Source: JALHMQ01 sp037441125
Lineage (GTDB): Bacteria; Pseudomonadota; Gammaproteobacteria; Burkholderiales; Burkholderiaceae_F
Length of the DNA: 64,000 bases
Reading direction: 5' to 3'
Assembly (NCBI GenBank): GCA_037441125.1
Contig: JBBIST010000006.1
Location: forward strand, 7,917 to 71,916
Position numbers and translations under genes: made by a program. The notes beneath the pieces were generated by a model that saw only the letters and a program-made list of their open reading frames with translations, was not told the origin of the DNA and did not search any database. Every line of letters starts with the position of its first letter. Position 1 is the first letter of the stretch. This document shows positions 16,778-25,571 of this stretch, piece after piece.

Positions 16778-19700
16778 GTGAGCCAGTTCGCCTTTCTGCA
16801 GGGTGAGTGGGCGGCAGTGTTCGAGTCCGCTGCGCGGGCCGAGACGGCCGTACACGCCGACCCGCGCACGGCGTGCTTCTACGCGCGGCGCGCGCTCGAA
16901 CTGGCGGTGAACTGGGCCTACAAGCACGATGCCTCGCTGAAGCTGCCGTACCAGGACAACCTGTCGGCGCTGATCCACGAGCCGAGCTTCAAGGCAGCCG
17001 CCGGCGAGGCGGTGTTCAGCAAGGCGCGGGTCATCAACACGCTGGGCAACCGTGCCGTGCACGGGCATCGCGCGATTCCACCCGACGACGCGCTGGTCGC
17101 GGTGCGCGAGCTGTTCCACGTGGCGTACTGGCTTGCCCGCACCTACAGTCGCGCGGCGCGACCGGCGCCGGGCCTGGTCTTCGACGCGAGTGCGTTGCCG
17201 AAGGCGGCACCGGCGCGCGGGCAGACCGCCGAGCAGTTGCAGCAGCTCGAAGCGGGCCTGCGCGAGCGCGACGAGAAGCTCGCCGCCTTGCTGGCCGACA
17301 AGAGCACGCTCGACGAGGAACTCAAGCGTCTGCGCGCCGAGGTGACGGCGGCCAAGCAGGCCGCAGCGGCGCAGCCAGACACCCACGACTACTCCGAGGC
17401 CGAGACCCGCGACTACTTCATCGACCTCTTGCTGAAGGAGGCCGGCTGGCCGCTCGATCAATCGCGGGACCGCGAGTTCGAGGTCAGCGGCATGCCGAAC
17501 AAGCAAGGCAAGGGCTTCGTCGACTACGTGCTCTGGGGCGACGACGGCAAGCCGCTCGGGCTCGTGGAAGCCAAGCGCACCCGGCGCGATGCGCGCGCCG
17601 GCCAGCAGCAGGCCAAGCTGTACGCCGACTGCCTCGAGCGCCAGTTCGGCCAACGCCCGCTGATCTTCTACTCGAACGGCTACGAGCACTGGCTCTGGGA
17701 CGACACGCGCTATCCGCCGCGCGCGGTGCAGGGCTTCTACAAGAAGGCCGAGCTGGAGCTTGCGATCCAGCGGCGCAGTACGCGCAAGCCGCTGGCCGCG
17801 GGCGAGATCAATTCGGCAATCGTCGAGCGCTACTACCAGACGCGCGGCATCCGGCGCATCGCCGAGGCCTTCGAACGCGACCACGACCGCAAGGCGCTGG
17901 TGGTGATGGCCACCGGCGCCGGTAAGACTCGCACGGTGATCGCGCTCGCCGATCTGCTGATGCGCTGCAACTGGGTCAAGCGCGTGCTGTTCCTCGCCGA
18001 CCGCTTGGCGCTGGTCAACCAGGCGGTGAACGCCTTCAAGCGTCATCTGCCCGACGCCTCGCCGGTGAACCTGGTCACCGAGAAGGATGCCGAGGGACGG
18101 GTCTTCGTCTCCACCTATCCGACGATGATGGGGCTGATCGACGAGCCGCGAGACGGGCAGCGGCGCTTCGGCGCCGGCCACTTCGATCTGGTGATCGTCG
18201 ACGAGGCGCACCGCTCGGTGTTCCAGAAGTACCGCGCCATCTTCGACTACTTCGACGCGCTGCTGGTCGGGCTCACGGCCACGCCGAAGGACGAGGTGGA
18301 CCGCAACACCTACAGCCTGTTCGACCTGGAGAACGGCGTGCCGACCGACGCCTACGGACTCGACGAGGCGGTGCGCGACGGCTTCCTCGTGCCGCCGAAG
18401 GCCGTGTCGGTGCCGCTGAAGTTCCAGCGCGAGGGGATCAAGTACGACGAACTGTCCGAAGACGACAAGGATCAGTGGGACGCGCTGGAGTGGGACGAAG
18501 ACGGCAACGTCCCCGATCGCGTGGAGGCCGAGGCGGTCAACCAATGGCTGTTCAACAAGGACACGGTCGACAAGGTGCTGGAGCATCTGATGACGCGGGG
18601 CTTGACGGTGGCCGGCGGCGACCGGCTCGGCAAGACGATCCTGTTCGCCAAGAACCAGCACCACGCCGAGTTCATCGCCGAGCGCTTCAACGCCAACTAC
18701 CCGCACCACAAGGGCGAGTTCGCGCGCGTGATCACGTTCAAGACCGAATACGCGCAGAGCCTGATCGACAACTTCTCGGCCCGGGACAAGGCACCCCACA
18801 TCGCCATCTCGGTGGACATGCTCGACACCGGCATCGACATCCCCGAGGTCGTGAACCTGGTGTTCTTCAAGCTGGTGCGCTCGAAGACCAAGTTCTGGCA
18901 GATGCTCGGCCGCGGCACGCGCCTGTGCCCGGACCTGTTCGGGCCGGGAAGGCACAAGGAGTTCTTCTGCGTCTTCGACTACTGCCAGAACCTGGAGTAC
19001 TTCAGCCAGAACCTCCCCGCCACCGAGGGCGCGCTGGGTGAATCGCTCGGCAAGCGGCTGTTCGATGCCCGGCTGGAGCTGATCGGCGAGCTGGACAAGA
19101 AGTTGGCCGTAGCCGACCGCCAGACAGCGCGCGAGTCACGGGCGCCGCCGCATGGACACCCGGAATCGGACGACGAGGTGCGCGCGCAGGTCGCAGCGCT
19201 GCTGCAAAGCGAAGTGGCCGGCATGAACCTCGACAACTTCGTCGTGCGGCCGCGGCGGCGCATCGTCGAGCACTACGCCAAGCCCGAGGCCTGGACCGTG
19301 CTGTCGCCCGAAGCGCGCTCGGAGCTGTCGCAACAGGTCGCGGGTCTGCCGTCGGAACTCGACCCGGAAAGCGAGGAAGCGAAGCGCTTCGACCTGCTGG
19401 TATTGAACCTCCAGCTCGCGATGCTGCGGTCAGAGCCGGGCTTCGCTCGCCTGCGCGATCGAGTCAAGGAGCTTGCCGGTCTGCTGGAGGAGAAGTCGGC
19501 GATTCCGATGGTGCGCGACCAGATGGCGCTGATCCAGGACGTGCAGACCGACGAGTGGTGGCAGGACGTGACCGTGCCGATGCTCGAGGCGATGCGCCGG
19601 CGCCTGCGTGATCTGGTCAAGCTCATCGAGAAGCAGAAGCGCAAGCCCATCTACACCGACTTCGAGGACGAGATGGGCGGCGAGACCGCTGTCGAGCTGC

Positions 19701-20194
19701 CGGGCTTTGGCCACGGCACCGACCACGCGAAGTTCCGCGCCAAGGCCCGGGCCTTCCTGCGCTCGCATCAGGACCACATCGCGATTCACAAGTTGAGGAT
19801 GAACAAGGCGTTGACCGCTGCCGATCTCGCCGAACTTCAACGCATGCTCGCCGAGAGCGGCGTTGGCGGCGCGCAGGACATCCAGCGCGCCGCCGAGGAG
19901 TCCCAAGGGCTGGGGCTCTTCGTGCGCTCACTGGTCGGTCTTGACCGCCAGGCGGCAAAGGAAGCCCTGGCCGGGTTTCTCAACGGCAAGTCTCTTGGCG
20001 CCAACCAGATCGAGTTCGTGAACCTGATCGTGGACCATTTGACCGAGCACGGTGTGATGGACGCGGCGATGCTCTACGAGTCCCCATTCACGGACCTGAC
20101 GCCGCGCGGGCCGGACGGGTTGTTCAGCTCGGCGCAAGTGGATGAGTTGCTGGCCGCGATCGAACAGGTGCGCCAGACGGCCATTGCGGCGTGA
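16778..20194 (+). CDS. hsdR: Type I restriction endonuclease/translocase subunit
   Basis: A 1138-residue HsdR. Domains in order: an N-terminal DUF4145 (HEPN-like, about residues 1–115, with GNRAVHGHRA), a coiled coil (about 150–200), and a PD-(D/E)xK nuclease with Asp249 and Glu264-Ala-Lys266. Then come superfamily 2 helicase motifs, Walker A MATGAGKT near 377–384 and DEAH at 475–478, a helicase C domain with LGRGTRL, and an EcoEI-type C-terminal domain. Start: the GTG at 16778, seven bases after GGAGGG; the longer open frame upstream is a shadow of fic. It cleaves DNA after ATP-driven translocation when assembled with HsdM and HsdS. Confidence 0.95.
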   Translation: MSQFAFLQGEWAAVFESAARAETAVHADPRTACFYARRALELAVNWAYKHDASLKLPYQDNLSALIHEPSFKAAAGEAVFSKARVINTLGNRAVHGHRAIPPDDALVAVRELFHVAYWLARTYSRAARPAPGLVFDASALPKAAPARGQTAEQLQQLEAGLRERDEKLAALLADKSTLDEELKRLRAEVTAAKQAAAAQPDTHDYSEAETRDYFIDLLLKEAGWPLDQSRDREFEVSGMPNKQGKGFVDYVLWGDDGKPLGLVEAKRTRRDARAGQQQAKLYADCLERQFGQRPLIFYSNGYEHWLWDDTRYPPRAVQGFYKKAELELAIQRRSTRKPLAAGEINSAIVERYYQTRGIRRIAEAFERDHDRKALVVMATGAGKTRTVIALADLLMRCNWVKRVLFLADRLALVNQAVNAFKRHLPDASPVNLVTEKDAEGRVFVSTYPTMMGLIDEPRDGQRRFGAGHFDLVIVDEAHRSVFQKYRAIFDYFDALLVGLTATPKDEVDRNTYSLFDLENGVPTDAYGLDEAVRDGFLVPPKAVSVPLKFQREGIKYDELSEDDKDQWDALEWDEDGNVPDRVEAEAVNQWLFNKDTVDKVLEHLMTRGLTVAGGDRLGKTILFAKNQHHAEFIAERFNANYPHHKGEFARVITFKTEYAQSLIDNFSARDKAPHIAISVDMLDTGIDIPEVVNLVFFKLVRSKTKFWQMLGRGTRLCPDLFGPGRHKEFFCVFDYCQNLEYFSQNLPATEGALGESLGKRLFDARLELIGELDKKLAVADRQTARESRAPPHGHPESDDEVRAQVAALLQSEVAGMNLDNFVVRPRRRIVEHYAKPEAWTVLSPEARSELSQQVAGLPSELDPESEEAKRFDLLVLNLQLAMLRSEPGFARLRDRVKELAGLLEEKSAIPMVRDQMALIQDVQTDEWWQDVTVPMLEAMRRRLRDLVKLIEKQKRKPIYTDFEDEMGGETAVELPGFGHGTDHAKFRAKARAFLRSHQDHIAIHKLRMNKALTAADLAELQRMLAESGVGGAQDIQRAAEESQGLGLFVRSLVGLDRQAAKEALAGFLNGKSLGANQIEFVNLIVDHLTEHGVMDAAMLYESPFTDLTPRGPDGLFSSAQVDELLAAIEQVRQTAIAA

Positions 20195-20220
20195 GCGCAC
20201 GGCCGTTCCGTAGCGCACAT

Positions 20221-20248
20221 CCCGCAGCGCGAAGCGCGGAGAGTTGTC
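20221..20248 (+). repeat. Right copy of direct repeat flanking hsdR
   Basis: A 28-base near-copy of 16747–16775, located between the hsdR stop and the mnmE stop. It contains a GCGC-GAA-GCGC hairpin and could act as a weak terminator between the convergent genes, or mark the end of an insertion. Confidence 0.55.
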
Positions 20249-20278
20249 GGACTTCTCGGTGCCGTACTGCAAGTTGCG

Positions 20279-21706
20279 TCACTTGCCGATGCAAAACCTG
20301 CCGAAGATCCGCCCCAGCAGATCGTCGGCCGAGAACTCGCCGGTGATCTCGGCCAGCGCTTCGGCCGCCAGCCGCAGCTCCTCGGCGAAGAGTTCCAGTT
20401 GCGCGTTGCCGTAGCCGTGCTCGAGGTCGGCGCGTGCGGCGGCATCGGCCAGGTGCGACTGCGCGCGGCGCAGCGCTTCGAGCTGGCGCTCGCGCGCCAG
20501 GAACACGGTCTCGCCGCGCGTGTCGGCCTCCCAGCCGGCCACGCGCAGCAGCGCCGCCTGCAGCGCCTCGAGCCCGGCGCCGGTCAGCGCCGACAGCCGG
20601 ATCTCGTCGCCCGGTGCGCGATCGTCGGCGGCGCTCGCCGCCTCGCCGGTGAGGTCGATCTTGTTGCGCACGGTGAGCAGCGGCGCGCCTGCTGCTGCGC
20701 GTGCCTGCACCAGCGCCAGCGCGTGCGCGTCGGCGGCCGGGTGGCTGGCATCGACCAGGTGCAGCACGACGTCGGCGCGCTCGACTTCGGTGAGCGTGCG
20801 CGCGATGCCGATGCGCTCGACCTCGTCGGCAGTCTGGCGCAGGCCGGCGGTGTCGATGATGTTCAGTGGAATGCCGTGCACCTGCACCGCCTGCGCGATG
20901 CGGTCGCGCGTGGTGCCGGCCACCGGCGTGACGATCGCCACTTCCTCGCCGGCAAGCGCGTTGAGCAGGCTCGACTTGCCGACGTTGGGCGCGCCCACGA
21001 GCACGACGTTGAGCCCGGCGCGCAGCAGCGCGCCCTGCTGCGCGCGCTTGAGTAGCGCCGCAAGCTGCGTGCGGATCGCAGCCAGCCGGCCACGCGCATC
21101 CGCAGCCTGCAGGAAGTCGATCTCCTCCTCGGGGAAGTCGAGTGTCGCCTCGACCAGCGTGCGCAGCTCGATCACCGCCTCGGCGAGCGCGTGCACCGCG
21201 CGCGAGAACTCGCCGGCGAGCGAGCGGTTGGCCGAGCGCACCGCGGCCGCGGTCGAGGCGTCGATCAGGTCGGCGACCGCCTCGGCCTGCGCCAGGTCGA
21301 GGCGGTCGTTGAGGAAGGCGCGGCGCGTGAACTCGCCCGGCTGCGCCAGCCGCAGGTCACGCAGCGCCTCGAGGCCGCGCGCCGCCTCCAGGCAGCGCGC
21401 CACCATCATCTGCAGCACCACCGGCCCGCCGTGGCCGTGCAGCTCGAGCACGGTCTCGCCGGTGGCCGAGTGCGGCGCCGGGAAGAGCAGCACCAGCCCT
21501 TGGTCGATCGCGTTGCCGTCGCCGTCGTGAAAGGTCGCGTACAGCGCGCGCCGCGGTTCGATGCGCTGCGCCCGTGCGCCGAGCAGCGCTGCCGCAAGCG
21601 GCGCCAGGTCGGCCTGCGCGCCGCCGCTGACACGCACGATGCCGATGCCGCCGCGGCCGGGCGCGGTGGCGATGGCGACGATCGGATCGCGGTCGGAGGC
21701 AATCAC
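20279..21706 (-). CDS. mnmE: tRNA uridine-5-carboxymethylaminomethyl(34) synthesis GTPase
   Basis: A 475-residue GTPase that, with MnmG, modifies the wobble uridine of several tRNAs. The N-terminal folate-binding domain (DPIVAIATAPGRGGIG…LELHGHGG) is followed by a helical domain with an inserted G domain: GAPNVGKSS, DTAGLRQT and NKID. The C-terminal FCIGK supplies the catalytic cysteine. The GTG at 21706 is chosen because the family consensus begins just after it. The open frame runs 34 codons further upstream to an ATG at 21808 but that part has no family resemblance. It is convergent with hsdR and is the boundary between the island and the origin cluster. Confidence 0.94.
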   Translation of the reverse strand: MIASDRDPIVAIATAPGRGGIGIVRVSGGAQADLAPLAAALLGARAQRIEPRRALYATFHDGDGNAIDQGLVLLFPAPHSATGETVLELHGHGGPVVLQMMVARCLEAARGLEALRDLRLAQPGEFTRRAFLNDRLDLAQAEAVADLIDASTAAAVRSANRSLAGEFSRAVHALAEAVIELRTLVEATLDFPEEEIDFLQAADARGRLAAIRTQLAALLKRAQQGALLRAGLNVVLVGAPNVGKSSLLNALAGEEVAIVTPVAGTTRDRIAQAVQVHGIPLNIIDTAGLRQTADEVERIGIARTLTEVERADVVLHLVDASHPAADAHALALVQARAAAGAPLLTVRNKIDLTGEAASAADDRAPGDEIRLSALTGAGLEALQAALLRVAGWEADTRGETVFLARERQLEALRRAQSHLADAAARADLEHGYGNAQLELFAEELRLAAEALAEITGEFSADDLLGRIFGRFCIGK

Positions 21707-21796
21707 GGCGAACGGCGCGCGTACAGCGCAGGCATCGGCACAACCTAGCACAGCGGCGCGCGTGGCCCGCCGGCAGCCACACCGTAGACTGGCCGC

Positions 21797-22102
21797 ATGC
21801 AGCATCACGAAGACCCGTTGATCCGGTTCATGCGGCCGCTGGCCGGCGTGCTCGCGGCCACCTTGGCCAACGTGCTGCTGGCGGCGCTGATCGGCGGCGC
21901 GCTGCCGTTCGAGTACGCGGGTCGCGCCTGGGCCTACACCGGGCTCGTGCTGTACGTGATCGTCGGCGCCGTGGTTGTGTTTCGGCTCAGCGCCGAGGGC
22001 GAGCGCGAGTTCTCGCCGGCGCGTGTGCTCAAGTGGGCGCTGTCGATCTGGCTCTGGCCGGCGCTGCTCGCCGCCAGCCGTCTGCGCCGGCCGGGCGGTT
22101 GA
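21797..22102 (+). CDS. Small two-helix membrane protein of unknown function
   Basis: A 101-residue protein with two hydrophobic helices (about 14–38 and 44–62) and a third, amphipathic hydrophobic segment near 78–92. Arg, His and Asp occur at the ends. It lies on the strand opposite to its neighbours, divergent from mnmE by 90 bases and convergent with yidC. I do not recognise the family. Clear membrane topology and absence of any overlapping better candidate support it as a real gene. Position in the yidC–mnmE block is an unusual insertion. Confidence 0.6.
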   Translation: MQHHEDPLIRFMRPLAGVLAATLANVLLAALIGGALPFEYAGRAWAYTGLVLYVIVGAVVVFRLSAEGEREFSPARVLKWALSIWLWPALLAASRLRRPGG

Positions 22103-22130
22103 GCCGCTGCGGCCCGCTCGCGCTATCCGC

Positions 22131-23867
22131 TCAGCCGACCGGCTTGGCGGCCTGCACCTGGCGCATCACGTACCACTGCTGCGCGATCGAGATCACGTTG
22201 TTGACCAGCCAGTAGAGCACGAGTCCGGCCGGGAACAGGAAGAACATGATGCCGAAGATGAACGGCATCGCCGCCATCACCTTCGCCTGCACCGGGTCGG
22301 GCGGCGTCGGGTTGAGCTTGAACTGCACCCACATGCTGGCCATCATCAGCACCGGCAGGATGAACCAGGGGTCGGGGGTGGCGAGATCGGAGACCCAGAG
22401 CATCCACGGCTGGTTGCGCATCTCGACGCTCGCCAGCAGCACCCAGTACAGGGCGATGAACACCGGGATCTGCACCAGGATCGGCAGGCAGCCGCCGAGC
22501 GGGTTGATCTTCTCGGTCTTGTACAGCTCCATCATCGCGGTGTTGAGCTTCTGCTTGTCGTCGCCGTACTTCTCGCGCAACGCCATCAGGCGCGGCGTGA
22601 CCTCCTTCATCTTCGCCATCGACTTGTAGCTGGCCGCCGACAGCGGATAGAACACCGCCTTGACCAGCACCGTCAGCAGGACGATCGCCCAGCCCCAGTT
22701 GCCGAGCAGGTCGTGGAACAGTTGCAGCAGCCAGAACAGCGGCTTGGAAAGAAAGGTGAGCCAGCCGTAGTCGACCACCAGGTCGAGCCCGGGCGCCACC
22801 GCCTCGAGCTGCTCCTGGATCTGCGGTCCGACCCACAGCGTGGCGCGGCTGCTGGCGCTCGCCCCGGGCGCGATCGACTCGATCGGCGTCACCGCCGACA
22901 CCGAGTACAGGTTCGGCGCGTCCTGCGCCGTACGCACCTCGCGGTAGCGGCCGGGCTCGAGCACCCAGGCGGACACGAAGTAGTGCTGGATCATCGCGAT
23001 CCAGCCGTCCTTGGCCTCGCGCACATGCTCCTGGCGCGCGCGTTCGATGTCGCCGAAGGCAACCTTCTGGAACCGGTGCGCTTCGCTGTAGACCGCCGGG
23101 CCGGTGAAGGTGTAGTAAAGGAAGCTCTCGCCCGCAGGCGCGTTGCCGTCGCGCACCAGTTGCAGGTACAGCGACGGCGCGACCGCGGTCTGGCCCAGGT
23201 TGCGGATCTCGTGCCGGACCTCGACGTCGTACTGGCCGCGCCGGAAGACGTAGGTCTTGAGCACCTGCAGGCCGCCGGCGCTGGCCTCGAACTTCACTTC
23301 CAGCACGTCCTGGCCCGGCGCCAATTGGCGCGGACCCGGCAACAGCGTGAACGGCGTCAGGTGATTCGGGAAGCGCACGTCGGCGGCGCCGGTCAGTCCG
23401 GTGCGCGCCAGGTAGACGCGCTCCTGGGTCCAGTCGAGCAGGACGACGTTGGCCTGTGGGTCGTGCCGCTTGCCGGTGATGAGCCCGATCAGTCCGGCCG
23501 CGGTCCAGTCGGGCGCGACCCGGTGCTGCAGCAGCTCGACGCGCGCCAGCACAGCGCCGGTCGGATCGAGGTCGGCGCGCACGACGTCGGTCTCGATGCG
23601 GATGCGCTCGACCGCGGCCACCGGCGCCGGCGTGACCTTGGGGTCGGCAACGGCCGGTACCGCCGCCCCAGGCACTGCTGCCGGCGCCGGCACTCCGTTG
23701 ACCACCGCTGCGGGCGGCGGCGCGACCGGGTCGGCAGCGACCGCCTTCTTCTCGGCCGGCGGCGGCGCGAACAGCGCCGGCTGGCCCTGGTGGCGCATCC
23801 AGGCGTCCCACAGGAACACCAGCGACATGCCGAAGATGATCAACAGGATCGTGCGCTGGATGTCCAT
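22131..23867 (-). CDS. yidC: Membrane protein insertase YidC
   Basis: A 578-residue inner-membrane insertase. It opens with MDIQRTILLIIFGMSLVFLW (first transmembrane helix), followed by a Pro/Ala-rich linker and the periplasmic beta-super-sandwich domain (about 90–345). The conserved five-helix insertase core follows, with KPLFWLL, the ELYKTEKINPLGGCLPILVQ cytoplasmic loop/helix and a C-terminal VNNVISIAQQ. Start: the ATG at 23867, since MDIQRT is the family start. It assists insertion and folding of membrane proteins with or without SecYEG. It lies 38 bases after yidD in the standard origin order. Confidence 0.97.
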   Translation of the reverse strand: MDIQRTILLIIFGMSLVFLWDAWMRHQGQPALFAPPPAEKKAVAADPVAPPPAAVVNGVPAPAAVPGAAVPAVADPKVTPAPVAAVERIRIETDVVRADLDPTGAVLARVELLQHRVAPDWTAAGLIGLITGKRHDPQANVVLLDWTQERVYLARTGLTGAADVRFPNHLTPFTLLPGPRQLAPGQDVLEVKFEASAGGLQVLKTYVFRRGQYDVEVRHEIRNLGQTAVAPSLYLQLVRDGNAPAGESFLYYTFTGPAVYSEAHRFQKVAFGDIERARQEHVREAKDGWIAMIQHYFVSAWVLEPGRYREVRTAQDAPNLYSVSAVTPIESIAPGASASSRATLWVGPQIQEQLEAVAPGLDLVVDYGWLTFLSKPLFWLLQLFHDLLGNWGWAIVLLTVLVKAVFYPLSAASYKSMAKMKEVTPRLMALREKYGDDKQKLNTAMMELYKTEKINPLGGCLPILVQIPVFIALYWVLLASVEMRNQPWMLWVSDLATPDPWFILPVLMMASMWVQFKLNPTPPDPVQAKVMAAMPFIFGIMFFLFPAGLVLYWLVNNVISIAQQWYVMRQVQAAKPVG

Positions 23868-23905
23868 GACGGGCGTCGTTGAGCGAAGGCGGCGGTCTAT
23901 GCGGG

Positions 23906-24205
23906 TCAGTTCAGGGGTCGGCCGTCGGCCGTGCCGGCGGTCGAGCCGGGCGTTGCTTCGGTGCGCGCGTGACACCAGCAGCGCCAGCGAAACTGCGCCG
24001 GCACCGGGTCGACGCCGCCGCGGCCGTACGGATGGCAGCGCGCCAGTCGTGCGAGCGTCATCCAGGTGCCGCGCGCCGCACCGTGGGTCTCGATCGCCTC
24101 GATCGCGTACATCGAGCAGGTCGGCCAGAAGCGGCAGCTCGTGCCAAGCCACGGCGACAGCAGAAAGCGGTAGGCGCGCAGCAGCGCCAGCAGCAGCCAC
24201 TTCAT
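23906..24205 (-). CDS. yidD: Membrane protein insertion efficiency factor YidD
   Basis: A 99-residue protein with the family core: a hydrophobic, amphipathic N-terminus MKWLLLALLRAYRFLLSPWL followed by CRFWPTCSMYAIEAIETHGA and RCHPYGRGGVDPVP. The cysteines and the HP(Y/W)xxGG motif are conserved. The C-terminal 25 residues are an unconserved tail. Its ATG overlaps the rnpA stop (ATGA). It is thought to assist YidC-dependent membrane insertion. Confidence 0.95.
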   Translation of the reverse strand: MKWLLLALLRAYRFLLSPWLGTSCRFWPTCSMYAIEAIETHGAARGTWMTLARLARCHPYGRGGVDPVPAQFRWRCWCHARTEATPGSTAGTADGRPLN

Positions 24206-24654
24206 GCGGCCACCCCGCCTGCGCCCTGGCGCAGGGCACCGGCCAGTTGCGCCAGCAGCGCGTCGGCCTCGGCACGCAGTTCGCGCTTGAAGCGCGCCCG
24301 ACTCATCAGATCGGCGGACGGCACCGGCGCCTTGAGCCGCAGCACGAGGTCGACCCTGCGTTCGCCGGCGGCCGCGTCGAGTGTCGCCAGTGCATGGCGC
24401 GCGGCCTCGCGCAACACGCGCTTGACCAGCGAGCGCTCGACCGCCCGCCGCGCCTGACGCTTGCCCGCGGTCACGCCGACGCGGACCACGCCGATCGGCG
24501 GCCGGGATTCGCTTGCTTCCATTGCGACGATGCGAGCCTGAACAGCCAGATGGCCGCGGCCGCCGCGCCAGACCACCGCCGACCGGGCGGCGGCCACCGC
24601 AGCGAACTGCGCGGCCGCGCGCAGCCGGCGCGTCGGCGGATAGCGGGCGCTCAG
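24202..24654 (-). CDS. rnpA: Ribonuclease P protein component
   Basis: The protein subunit of RNase P, which matures tRNA 5' ends. The conserved N-terminal pattern RYPPTRRLRAAAQF lies upstream of the first ordinary start codon (GTG at 24597, already past that motif). Upstream, the frame is closed by the rpmH stop at 24672. Between 24669 and 24598 no ATG, GTG or TTG occurs in frame; the best candidate is a CTG at 24654, giving 150 residues. The RNA-binding segment is present as KRQARRAVERSLVKRVLREAAR (positions 24400–24465). I annotate the CTG start as inference. Its stop overlaps yidD. Confidence 0.8.
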   Translation of the reverse strand: MSARYPPTRRLRAAAQFAAVAAARSAVVWRGGRGHLAVQARIVAMEASESRPPIGVVRVGVTAGKRQARRAVERSLVKRVLREAARHALATLDAAAGERRVDLVLRLKAPVPSADLMSRARFKRELRAEADALLAQLAGALRQGAGGVAA

Positions 24655-24669
24655 GGCCGGCGTCCGGTC

Positions 24670-24810
24670 TCAGGCGGCCAGACGTTTGCGGCCCTTGGCG
24701 CGCCGCGCGGCGATCACGGCGCGGCCGCCGGGCGTGCGCATGCGAACCAGGAAGCCGTGCGTGCGCTTGCGCTTGACGACCGACGGCTGATACGTGCGTT
24801 TGGTGGCCAT
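24670..24810 (-). CDS. rpmH: 50S ribosomal protein L34
   Basis: A 46-residue very basic protein, MATKRTYQPSVVKRKRTHGF then LVRMRTPGGRAVIAARRAKG, a full match to L34. The ATG at 24810 has AGAGG about ten bases upstream. It heads the rpmH-rnpA-yidD-yidC run; the promoter should lie in the intergenic region to its right, shared with the origin. Confidence 0.97.
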   Translation of the reverse strand: MATKRTYQPSVVKRKRTHGFLVRMRTPGGRAVIAARRAKGRKRLAA

Positions 24811-25571
24811 GTGTCTACACCTCTCCGAATTGACGCCCGGCGCGCCTGCGGTGGGCGCCGAATCACCTAAGACTGGGGCACGGGCGGTCGGTTGCATGCG
24901 CGCGCCCGGCGCGCGCTTCGACGTCTCCGGCCGCGCCGGCGTCGCACCACCTCAAGCCCCCGGTTTCGCCGCACGCTCGCGCCGACCTCGACGCGAACGC
25001 GGCTCGCGAAGCTCCGGGCCCGCCTGCGCCTCCAAGCGCTTCGGCGAGGGCCGCGAAAAAAGCCCGCTATTAGACGCGAAGCGCGACGCCAGCGTCAAAC
25101 GAGAGCGAAGATCGAGCGATCGACCACCGGCCTCGACTCGCCGGCGCGGCTTGTTCAGCCGTCATCCACAGGACATTCCTACTTGTCCAGCGGTTGTCCA
25201 CACCGTTATCCGCAGAAAAAATTTGGGCTGCCCACGAACCCGGCCCACCTCGACGTTCGTAAGCGTTCGCTACCCCCAAAGCGACCGATGGAGGATGCTC
25301 TTGGCTTGCCATCGGGAAGCGCATGAGCCGGGCGCGCTGTGGATAACCTGAGGCGGCGCCGGTAGACTGCGCAGCTTGTGTCGACGTTGCGGCATCGACC
25401 CCCGGGGCAGCACAGCGGGTCGCGGCCACGGACGCCGACGCGACTCGAGGCAACGAGTCCGCCTCCGCCAGAACACAACGAGGATGCGGGGGCCTTGCCC
25501 TTGCCCGGCTGCTGCCGACCCGACCGACACTGCGCCCGCTGCGCGCCACCGACACGCGGAAGACGAACGAC
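24811..25571. other. rpmH–dnaA intergenic region, probable oriC
   Basis: A 761-base gap without a convincing gene between divergent rpmH and dnaA. DnaA-box-like nonamers occur at 25162–25170 (TCATCCACA), 25194–25202 (TTGTCCACA) and 25206–25214 (TTATCCGCA). A perfect TTATCCACA is on the minus strand at 25338–25346. An A/T tract (25214–25225) adjoins the third box and could be a weak unwinding region. This cluster beside dnaA is the usual betaproteobacterial origin position. It should also contain the divergent rpmH and dnaA promoters, which I cannot place precisely. Confidence 0.7.

Noticed and set aside
16661..18955. A 764-codon antisense frame in hsdR
   Set aside because: Shadow of hsdR with no recognisable motif or ribosome-binding site.
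24811..25571. Plus-strand frames of 144–185 codons between rpmH and dnaA
   Set aside because: Arg/Pro-rich translations without homology, overlapping one another and the DnaA boxes.
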